The notes under the pieces are model-generated. The model was not told where the DNA came from, did no database searches, and saw only the letters and a list, made by a program, of their open reading frames with translations. A program made the translations under genes and the position numbers. This document shows, in pieces, positions 35,501 to 47,500 of a stretch of 64,000 bases of DNA; positions within the stretch are counted from its first letter, which is position 1, and every line of letters starts with the position of its first letter. Source of the stretch: Nereocystis luetkeana (lineage: Eukaryota > Sar > Phaeophyceae > Laminariales > Laminariaceae); the NCBI GenBank assembly GCA_031213475.1, contig JARUPZ010000035.1, positions 4,764,953 to 4,828,952 on the forward strand, read 5' to 3'.

Positions 35501-38500
35501 GAATTGTTCTCCTGTAGGTAAGACATCTGCTTGTAACAGACAAACGGAAGTAGACGCACCGAAATCCGGGGATACTACTCACCCAAGTCCCCTTCTGGGT
35601 GGCCTCCTCGATCAATCGCGTAGCTTTCAGACCCTGCCCCTGGCCCAGACTCAGGCCTTTGACCTTTTTGTCGAATCGTTTCTGAGCAGCGAACTGGTAG
35701 AAAGCTTTCGTAGGGTCTGCGGGGAAAGCGGGCGGGTGCGCAATAATCCATCGGAAAGCTTGAAAAGTATGCTGACGGCTGCAACAAAGCTCTGATGACG
35801 CCCAAAACAAGCACCACGGTCGACCGGCCACAAGGCCGCCAGTGGCCTGACGCCCGTAAAACGATAGCAGCATAGTTCGAAGCATAAGGGCTACAAACAT
35901 ACCAGGTATGAAAATATGTATTTTTGTGTTTTGTTTTTGGGCGACGATATTTCTGTTCGCAAGGCAATTTTGGATAAGGGAAACCCGGGGACGCAAGAAA
36001 GGCATGCCCGAAGTGACAGAGAGACTGCTGGAACACGGAGGAAGCAAGCCAACGGCAATTGCATCGTCGGTGATCTGCAGCAGCCCGAGAAAGTAGGTAC
36101 CCGACAGGGAAAAGTACGTGCTGCAGTATTTTGAAGGGCGGGCGGCGGGCGGCGGGGGTGCGGGGTTGTACTCAGTACCGTGCATGGCCACAGTCATATG
36201 ACCATAGACCCTGGCACCCCTACAATGCCGGGACGGAACACATCGGGTTTTCACCGACCAGACAGACATTGCTTGAACACTATGCGCGAAGCGCCGTGAG
36301 GTGTTCGGCAACTCGCATGAAGGGTGGGGGAGGGGTGTACTCGATCTCATGCATGGCCGTAGTCGTATGACCGTAGACTCTCGCATCCCTTCAATGCCGG
36401 GACGGAGCACGTCGGGTTTTCACCGACCAGGAAGACATTGTTTGCACACCAAGCGCGAAGCGCCGTGAAGTGTTCGGCGAGTCGCATGAAGGGTGGCCTA
36501 CATCATACTGTGAACCGCTAGTGAGGCGGACTTGCATATGGACGACAGCTTCAATGACTTCATTCAATTTCCGGTGTGGCCACTTCCAGAGACAGCAATG
36601 GGGGTACTATGTAACTGCCTCATGGGTGCCTTACCATAAACACTACGTGATGCGATCATGTGCAGACTAAAGGTTTTTCATCCCGTACAAATGATCTTTA
36701 TAGCTCGATCGCTAGCTGTGACTGACCGCCATGAAAATTAATAACGGTACCCTGGTTGTCTAGCTAGCTCACGCATTAAGCGGCATTTTTTACAGTGTTG
36801 TCGCCAACCGACGATAACCCAACCTAAATAGTAGGGGGGGAGGGGGGGGGGAAGCATTTTTATTTGTTTGTTTGTTTGTTTGTTCGTTCGTTTTTTCGGA
36901 GGCGATTTGTTTTTACGCATACCAGGGTACTAAATACTAAATTCAAGGTATTGACATACGATACATCACTCTGCAATACATCACTCTGCACCCCCCCCCC
37001 TACCGCTCACCAGACCCCTTAGAAAGTACGAAGATGAGCGGGGTGAGGACCGTCGAGTCGTCGAAGCACGATTCCAGGTCGAACGGCGGAGGTTCCACGA
37101 ACTCCTTCCCGAAGCTGTTCATGACGTAGCTGAGGATGGCGTCCGGCATCTTGTCGGCGCGAACACACCGCAGCAGGCAGAGTCGCTGCATGGCGTTCAT
37201 CTTTTCTTCCCACTCACCCGGGAAGGGAAGTGTCTGGGGCTCCATGTGGTCGTACATGTTCTGTCCACACAAAGGCGAGGGAGGCAAGGATGAGGAACAA
37301 GCGAGTACATACGTGCGCACATACATACGGGAAGCAGGCGTTCATAGCGAAACGTTGTTGAGTCGTCAAGCTTTCACACCTCAGGCAGATCATCAACTCC
37401 TACAGTCCATGGTCTGGAGACCCCCAGAAGGCAGATATATTCCTGATCCGTACGATCTGTATGGTCTGTATGATCTGTATGATCTAGCTCCTGTGATAGG
37501 GTGGGAGCCGTATAGGCTTCATAACCTAGAACATGTTTCCCGGGTTGGATCTGTACTGTACAGATCCTGCGCAACATATCATAACGGCAGGATATGATGC
37601 GATCATGATGATCTATCTGTAGATGATCTATCTGTAGATGGTCTGTCTGTGGATGGTGTATGTGTAGATCATCTATCTGTCCGACGTGCGCTAGGTTTTT
37701 CTTCGATACTTGTCCTAACCGTATACCGTAGCACAAACACGAACTGGGTTCCGTTTACTTCTCAAAGCTTTTTTTCATGTATGGCGCGTACGAATAACGG
37801 AGTGAAGGGCAGCCAGATGCATACACAGTCAAGAGAGGAGCTTCCGACACATCTGTTGGCCGTGGGAGGCCGAACTGAATGCCCGCACGTGAGACCATTA
37901 TTATCGACGCTGGAAAATCGATGGGTACGGTTCATTAATCGTTCTCACTTACTGCTGCGGTAATGGTCTTTGCTTCATTATTATTCTTGCAATATTTGAG
38001 TCCTTCCATCCGACGATGGGCAGCATGAGCTTCAACGCCGATCCCTCAAAAACGTCCAATTTCCCAGTAACAATGTTAAGAAGACCAAGGGATTGTCGCA
38101 GATGTACCGCCGCTTCGGTGTAATGCTTGGTTTTTGACGTCTTTGAGACCATAAAAAAAACATGCGTGTGGAGCAGAGTAGCGCGTCGATAGCATTACCT
38201 TAAAGTCTTGCAGAAGAGGGCCAGCAAAGCTACCCGCGAGGCCCTGGAAAGCCGACAACCCCGCCACCGCCTGAATTTCGCTCCACATACGAGCATCAAC
38301 CCATTCGGGCGCCGGGTTTTCGCCGGCCTGCACTGGCGTGTACGTCTTGCCCGAAATAAGGAAAGACCATTCGTTGTCGTCGATCAGCTTATCCCCCTAG
38401 GTCATGGCGAGGGCGAAATGTGAGCGCGCGGGGGAAGGGGGGCGGGCGGTTAAGCTCGCGGGTTCGAAGTTTGAAGCCATTTTTTTTTTCTCGTTTATAA

Positions 38501-41500
38501 AAAAAAAAACTCTTCTTCTGCAAGCTGTCGTGGTGAGTACTGGTACCTACGATGTTAGCTTTTGGTCCTTTCTTGACCGGTCGGTATCAGGAGACGCCGC
38601 GATGTTGCGTTTTATTGAAATTGCATACCGCCAAGCACACTGTCATAGAAACGATAGGGCTCCACCATTCAGCATAACTCAGGGCGGAAATGAATATCAA
38701 CATCTGACGTTGTAAGACTCATCACACGGTAGGGGTATACATCAGTTTCTGCCTTCTGAGGCAATATGTACTGACCGGTTGGGCTCCTCGAGCGAGCAAC
38801 TATTAGTATGCCAGTTACCATGACACATTTGCTACGTACGATTTTTTTTCAGGACTAGCGCACACCTGCCATAGATCTTGGGCGAGTTGCGCGAAGAACC
38901 TTCAATGGAGTCATGTTTTGGGTGAGATGCTTAGCTCCTCGTGTGAGTAGTTAGATCATAAAATAATAAGCCACCACCATTGCCGGGGCACTGCTTTTTA
39001 TACCGTATACTTCCGTTCACAGTGGTGTACAGGTACTGACGCAAACCTGGAGTACCCTGACGGTGACGAGGAAGGAGAAGAGCAACTTGTCCTTCTCAAA
39101 GAGACTCCTGCACACGTTGGTGTAGACGTAGTACGTGAAGAAGTTGTTGAGTTCCTCCAGCCGCTCGTCGAGGTCGTCGCTTTTTTCGCTCAGACGAATG
39201 CCCTGCCTCAGACGTAGAATCAATCCGGTAGCATTGACACCGGTAGCATTTAGCATCGGTGGAAATAACACCAGTAATATTTAGCACATTTACACCGATA
39301 ACGTGCCCACCGAACAAACGAAGGCCGATAACGTTTACACAGGTAACATATAAACCGATAACATTATCACCGATCGATAGCATTAGCACCGATCGACAGC
39401 ATTAACGATGAAATCCGCACCGAAAAAATTAACACCCATAACGCCAACGCCGATAGCATCAAAACCGATAACATTAACACCGATCGATCGACGAAGTCAA
39501 CACCGAAAAAAATAATACTGATGATATTCACACCGATAACATCGAAACCATTAACGCTGATTGACAACGTTAGCACCGATCGATAGCATTTGCACCGATG
39601 GAACCAACACCAACACCATTTATTTACGCAGATAACGTCCAAACCGAAAATATTAACACCGACAACTATATCACCGATAACATCAAAACCGATAATATGA
39701 ACACCGATCGACAACATTAGCACTGACAACATTAACACCGAAAATGTAAAACGCTGAGAACGTTCACGCCGATGACATCAAGAGGCAAGCGTTCAACTGA
39801 TCACCAAACGTAACGTCGAAAAAAAAGACACACGATTGTTTTTTGCGTCCCCGCTACTGGTTTGCGCAATCAATATCAGTCCCTCCTCCGGGAGTTGGCC
39901 GAAGACCAGTATCTCGCTCGCCGCCATCGTGCACCCTGTAACTCAAAAAGTGGACGAGGCTTCACCTCCATAGACTATCATACCCTCAATGTTTTATGCT
40001 CAAGAGAAAACAATGGAGTAAAATATTATTCCAGTACGACCCTTATGTCTACACAAAGGGGTTGGTGAGCCACTGCAGCGAGTACTGCCATGCCACCAAT
40101 ACATGCCGATTAAAAACGAAACGACGGGGTTGCGCCATGTTTCAACACTACCCTTCGATACCCGCACAAGGAGTTTGGCGAGCTACGGCAGCGAGTACTG
40201 TCGTCATGGCATCGTTCCACACCCGAAATGGGGGTTACACAATACTATCCCGAAGCTACCCTTCGATACCTGCACGAAGAGATTGGTGAACCACTGCAGC
40301 GAGTACTGGTACATGGGGTCGACGACATTGAAGTCTCTGACGCAGAAGTACATGATGGCACCCCGGTAAGCCACCGGCCGGTACCTTTCGCGGCTCTGGT
40401 CGATTTCTTTCTCCGTCACCTCGGCCTCCGCCACCTGTCAAAGCCCAAAATGACCATCATTGTGGAACAGAGAGGCGTGTGTGTCAGGCCTGTTCAACCT
40501 CTCTTTACCCTTGTTGTACTTAAGGATTACGATACATCTAACGTTCTCTTGCCTTGTTTGTGATCTCGGTTGAGGTCTTCTTGGAGGAGGCGAGCGTTTC
40601 GATGAGCTCGTGATCGTCCAGGATGTTTCCCGTGGAGTTGCTGAGCAAGAACAAGATGCGGTTCTCGATCTCCTGCAGCTCTTTCTTCATCTTCGCGTTT
40701 GCCACAACTGCGCGAGAAAACAGAAAAAAAACGCGCATCAAACGTTGCACACTTCGAACAGACCATCTAGATCTTTCAGGGCAGCTAGATAGATCCCTGA
40801 ACTGTATGATCTACAGCTCAAATTGCCGGGTGGGAGCCGTACAATCTGCGTGATCTACTGTAGCACATGTTCCCTCGGTCGAACCTGTACAATACAGATC
40901 CTGCGCAGCACCTCAAAACGGCAGGATAGGATCTGCTGTGCGTACATGTTCTACCGTAGATCGTGATCTGTACTAGGCGTGAAAACGTTGTGCGGAGTTT
41001 CAAGTACGCGGGTCAGGGTCAGGGACGCGGAGATGTTCATCAGATTTATATCACGAACCACACAGAAGTTCATGCAAAAAGCTGATATACAACCCGTAGC
41101 CCTAAACGGAGCTTGCCAATACGTCTCGATTTCATAGTTGGAGACGTCGTTTTAATTGAAGTTAAACCGAAGGTTTATGGTGCAGAGTTTTGGTGTCAAA
41201 TACTCTCGAGCGAAGACGACGACGCAAGCTTATTTAAAATACCGACTCCTGAGGGTTGGGCGTTTATTTCATGGCCGTGGTGGCAGCAGCAGTGGTTCTT
41301 TGCTTGCCGGAACCCTTGCCGCGTTAAACTGTGGCCAATTATCGTACTTTTCCGTTTCTGCTCAAACTAGGCTAAAACCTATGCTTGGGGTTTTTCCGTT
41401 TGCGCTCCAACAAAGCTAAATGCCGACTCAAGGCTTCGGTTGCTCTGGCCCTCTACATTAATAAATATATACCTGGTATATATATTAGTTTCCTTGTGCT

Positions 41501-44500
41501 ACACTGAGCTAAACACGAATGTGCTAAAACTAGGCTAAACACCGACCCGAGTCCTGTAACCAAAGCATGTACTTTACGTTTGTGCTGTCCCCAAAGCTTG
41601 TATTTTCCGTTTGAGCCAGGCTAAATACCGACCTAAAGTGTTCTTCTTTTCCTGCATCTCGGGCATCTCTTCAACAACCACCACCCCGAGCAGCTGATCT
41701 TCTAGGCCAGTGAAGGTGATGGCGAAGTTGAGCAGGCTAACCTTCACCGACACCTCCGGCGGGTAATGCGGATTGCTGAGCTTGGTGGTCATAAAGAATC
41801 GGAAGTGGTCGTTCCAGGGGATAGTAGAGTCTCCCACCTGGTGTAACACGCAACAAGAACAACGCAGAGCAGTGTGTCCGTGGACGATGTATAGAGGCAA
41901 CGCACGTCATGCAGGCAAACCTCAATCTTCTCTCGGGTTTGCTTTGTGGCATGTTTTCCTTTTGAAAACAATTCGCAGCAATACTATCGCATTCCGCGGT
42001 GCAAAACCTATTGTGAAGCGCACACAGCATGGTCGGAACAAAACCAACCGCGGCTGACAGGGACCTGAGACGTGCAGGACAAGACAGTTTCTTCCCTCCA
42101 ACTGCCTACTCCCGACGTTCAAAACTACGGCGGCAGCAGAAGAAAAACGTGTTTCATTCACGGTGCCCTCGCAGAAAACGCCGAGAAAAGCGACATCGTT
42201 TTCCATCATCGCCTCAACACTGCTGTGTAACGCCAGAAAAAAACATAACAAAACCGTCGCGGTGCGTTGTGAGGGGCTTGCCTTGATCATTTCCGTGCCC
42301 CCCTGCTTAAACTTCTGCTGAAGTAGGAGCGGCTCGAGTGCTGCATCCAGCGTTTCCTTCATTCGCAGTGTCAGCGCCGTGTAGCATTGCCCGCGAAGAA
42401 GGTGTGGTCAGGCATATCGCAGACCGAACCGGACATAGAAAGGAGAGGATTAGTAAAGAACGAGAACCGAATCAAGAATATTAATCCGTGGCGTGATGTA
42501 AGAGGGCGAGATGTTTCGGCATATCGCAGTCAGAACCGGCCACACAAAAGGAGAAGGCCAGGAGAGATCGGGAAAACCACACCGAACTGAGAACATCAAC
42601 TCGTGGTTTGCTGTACTGATGGGTGTTTTGTAAAAGAGAATTAGGCGTGTTTAAGGTTTGCCTCACAATGCCACCGCTGGGTAGTTTCCACGAAGAAGGT
42701 GGTGAGGCATACACTCATACATATACATGTACATTTATATATCGCATTAAGGCCCGGCTATGAAACCGGCTGGTAACAATGCCGTTCCCATGGATTGTAA
42801 CGGCTTCGGTTAGACTCTCTCGTATAGCCCCGCGATTTACTGTTGACCTCTTTCCGAGTTGTCAAGCGGAAGCATACGGTAGTGGAAGATGGGGCTGGGC
42901 GATTCACGACGTGCTCGGGAATAAATTGACATAGACGTTTGCTTTGAGTGCGCTCTGTGCCTTGCATCCTTCGATGTATCACGGTCGTCGATGTATCACT
43001 GTCGCGGTCTACAAAGTTATAGTTCCATGAGAACGGAGCACGAAACGTGTCCGACGAAAGCGGTGTAAGGCTGCTCGAAAGGGTTACTAAAGCAGCCGGC
43101 TCTTCCATTTCTGCCCGCGTTTCTGGTGGTTGAAGATGGTTGAATGACTTGAAAAAACAAACGTGCTCGGGTTGAGGTCTTGTGCTTCACCTGCACATTC
43201 TCGAGCAGCACCCAGCGCCCGAAGCGGATGCCGTTCTCGAGAGTCCTCAGGAAGTTCTTGTCTGTGAGCTTGATCACGTCGATCCCGTTAAGGGAGAAGC
43301 TCGGGTCTTTGCCCATGTTCTTGATGTAGCGATTTGCTTGACCCTGAAGTAGGGAGGTGGGCCCAATGTACGTGAGTACCGCCGTGCGGCAACAATGGAA
43401 GTACGGAAGCTGATTGCAAGCGTTTCGTCTATATAGGCGTTATGAAATAAAACAACACAAGCAGCGTCATCAACGTTCTCCTTACGTGTTTTGCCACATA
43501 AACAATAAAACCATAAGGCCAAACCCCGCATATGAGACGTGTTCATACTCATTTTTAAGTTCGAGATGTGTACCTGCGCGTACAGGGTTAATATAAGGGT
43601 AATAATAATGTTTTAAACGTTTTTGTATAGTATGGTTGGAGCTGAAAAACAATAATAGAAAGTGGTATCCAGAAGGCGTTAATACGCGTCCCCCGCGGCA
43701 GAAAAATGCCGTCCATCTTATCTTCGCCTCGCCTACGTCGTGATGAATGCCGGGCGTAAAGCTCTGGTGTACGTGTACAGCATTCGGATATTGCTGAGAA
43801 ACGGGGCCTCGACACTATTGGCCGGAAGCTGTCAAAGTTGATCACCGATACACACTCTAGCTGTGGCTCGCGACCGATGAACTATACGGGGGTGCTGGCT
43901 GTCATGAGTGCAAGGCAGACCAAAACATGATTTCGTCCCGTGAGCAGATCACCCCCGAACGTGTCCCATCCCCCTGAGACTGCCTCGAAACGCTACTACT
44001 GTAGCTAGCATGCCTGGGGATCGATGAGCAGTGGATACCGTCGCGCGAGGCTCATGAAAATTCCGTTCTCGATGGAGTGTCCGTCGCTGGGAAGGCCAAC
44101 GATCGCCCACCCTCGGATCTGACGACGCAACAACAAACGAGATAGCAGGGAGGCAAACGGGTTGTCGACCGCTGAAAGGTTTTCGCAAAAATCGCTGGTG
44201 CTCGGGTATAACCAGGGCTCTTCACGGGTCATAACGGGTTGGGTCACAGAACTTTGAAAATCTCGCGGCCGCCGACTGGATACCATCAAAGTTGGCTACT
44301 GTAGGTAAAATAGACAATACAGTCAATACAGTTAGTTGTGTACTCGTACGGTAATTTACAAGGCAGACCGTACACGACTGGCGCATTTAATTTTTGCCTC
44401 AAAACGGAATGTGACGTTTGGTCATTAAAAAGTACTGCCAGCCCTTGCCACCCTCCTGACTACAGTAAATACCCCGTGAAATGTGACAACAAGTCAAGGC

Positions 44501-47500
44501 ATGCCTTACTCACAGCCCAAAGGTGTGATGCTTTTTCTTCGCACACGACAAGGAAATCAAAACTTGCCTGCACGGGGTCGGCCAGAGTGAGGCGCACGTC
44601 ACAGCCCTCACTGTGCGGGATGTCGAGCTCCACAAGCTTCTGCTGCCAGCCTCTGACGAGCTTCTGTCGGAAGTCTGGCGTGAAGGGACCCGAGTACGCG
44701 ATCATGCCGGCCGAGACAAGGACGTCGCCGACAAGGTTGTCGTAGTCCTTCGTCAGCTGCGCCACACTCACCTAGATAAATAGTTTTTCCGGTTTTCCAA
44801 GGCAAACCGAATGTGACAGGATGCAGTCATGTTCGGAGGTGGATGCTCATCTATTGACAGCAGAAGGCAGGAGATTAACCGATGACAGCAAGGTGAACTT
44901 GCAGTGTCCAGTCGACAGGGGTGTGGGGGGGGGTGTTTGAGTACACTGAGGGGGTATCTAAAACCCTAACCCTAACTCTAACTGACGCGCGCTGCGATAA
45001 GGGGTACACCTAGGGGTGCACCCTGGGAGTACACGTAGGGGGGTGCACGTAGGGTACACCTTGGGGTACACCTAGGGGGTACACCTAGGGGTACATTTAG
45101 GGTATACTATCTAGGGGGGGTACACCTAGGGGGTACAACTATGTACACCTTGGGGGTACACCTTGCAGTAAACCTAGTAGACCTAACCCTAGCCCTAACT
45201 CTAACCGACGCGTGCTATGATAGGGGTACACCTAGGGGGTACACTTAGGGGGTACAGCTAGGGGGTACAGCTAGGGGATACAGCTAGGGGATACAGCTAG
45301 GGGGTACAGCTGGGGGATACACCTAGGGGGTACATCTAGGGGGTACATCCAGGGGGTACATCTAGGGGTACACCTAGGGGGTACACCTAGGGGGTACACC
45401 CAGGGGGTGCACCTAGGGGTGCACCTAGGGGTGCACCTAGGGGTGCGCCTAGGGGGTACACCTAGGGGGTAAACCTAGGGGTTACATCTTGGGGTACACT
45501 TAGGGGGTACACCAAAACTAGTAAGTCACCCAAAGCATAAACATCGACCGAAAATGAAAGCGCAAGCCGTCGATCAACAGTCTCATGGCCGAGATATGTG
45601 TCTACGTAATACTACTATAGCAAAACGCGTTTGGTACGTCAATGATTTTGGGTGGTAGCTCCTCAGTTGCAATGGTTGAGGAGTCCGCCAGGCATAAATA
45701 CTGCCCTGCAAGGCAAGATGTGCTACCGTATTTTATATCCCTATCTATCGTAGGGAGGCGACTCACGGTCCACCGATCCTTTTCTCCTCCGAGCCCCCCG
45801 ATAAGCTTCTGCGCGCGGTCCAGTCTGGCCCTGCACTCTTCAACGTCGTTCATCAGTTTTTCCTGCCACGAAAGCAACGCGGGGGAGATATAAAGTATTT
45901 GGGGGGGTGGTATGGCTGAAATTCAGTCATTGAATGCCTTGGAATTAGTGTTACACTTCAAAGTATGGATATTTGTTTACGAGATTCTATTAATTTTTAG
46001 TGTATCGGGTATTTGTCTTGGCCCTGATTGTTGACCGCGAATCTTGACCCCGACTATCGCGATTCTTGCGATTGTAGACCCCCCCCACACACACGACTAC
46101 GGCCATGCATGGCTTGAGTACACCCCCTCCCCACCAATCACACTCCCACGCACTCCCTCCACCCCTTTCCCCTCCAGCCCCTCCGACCTACCACACCCTA
46201 CCAGTAACTGACTTCATATCAGGTCACTGTGTTCAGCGGTACTGGTACTAAACAGTGCGTCCCAGATCTGATATCAGCGTCTGATGGCGCCAGTCCATTT
46301 CTTCACCGTTCCAATAGCAATACCAATGCATCTGCCTTCTGTACGACTGTAGAAAATACCACACGATACTGTTGGTTTCCCAGCAATGGAGTACATGCCG
46401 CAAATGCTTACAGTTACATACGTGGCTACACTAAGTACTTGCGGTGTGCTCGCGCCCTCGAAATATAAACGCTCTGGGCAATTATTGAGAATGGACTCCT
46501 TTCGCGAGCAATTTTTATGATCGTTGGGAACCATACTGGATTGCGACTATACGCGGCGTGTCTATAGCTAGCCTGAGGCAGCCCGGAGCCCTGCCATGGT
46601 GCCGCGTTTATCCCTGGGTTCCTATTAATAACGTTTTAAGCATGTCGCCGAAGTGGTACGAGTAGTGACACCATGAAAAAACAACGCCAACCTGAGAACG
46701 TATGGATCAGGCAAAAATATTAACTACGATACCATACGTATTCAGGATGTAATGTCGAACTCGTACGCTAAATCAAAACTGTGCTGTCGCCCTCTCTCGC
46801 TGTTTGGATATAGATGAGAGCGTTGTCCCCCGCTTGCGCTGATTGACGATAAATGCGAGTCATCGCACATTTTTTGTGTTGAGCATGTACCTGGAGCGGT
46901 AACCGCCACCGAGCACGTAGCTTATGTATTAATCTCGTAAAAATAAACAAAACGATACAATCCTCCATGAAATCAGCACCAAGCTCGAAACTTATTATGC
47001 ATCTCGTAAGAGACACCAGCATGATAAAACTCCTTAACCTTGTCCGTTATACCTTTTTGGTGTTGGCCTCGTCGAACTGAGCCTCGAGCGTCGCCACCTT
47101 GTCAAGAGTCTCTTTCAACGTCTCCTGTGCCTGGGCCAGCTCAGCCATGGTCACGTCTAGTTCTATCTGCAAAGTTTGACGTTTTGTTTCGGCGTGTATG
47201 AGCGCGGATTCCAGCCATGATTACGTCCAGTTCTATCTGAAAAGGTTTGATGTTTGTTTAGGTGTGTATGCCCCGCGGATTGCTCGTAGGGGTTCCAGTC
47301 ACATCCCTCCCAGCAACGTTGGTGCACTCGAAGCGACTGTATATTACGCACGACACCTCCCTCGGACCAACTATTGTACACATGTTTCGTTTCGGCCACA
47401 ATCCTGTAAACTCTCGCGGGGTGTATGCGTCGTATATGTCGTATGCTGCATTCTCTAGATACTATGTACCCTGCTTCGACGGGCGTACGCCCAACCGTGG

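Noticed and set aside
35487-36410. 307-codon minus-strand ORF
   Set aside because: Only 35583-35716 is coding (dynein exon 25). The rest is intron including the 169-bp duplication, with a well-placed acceptor at 35717.
44960-45210. Chromosome end or telomere
   Set aside because: Telomere-like units are few, degenerate, and lie inside an intron of an intact gene.
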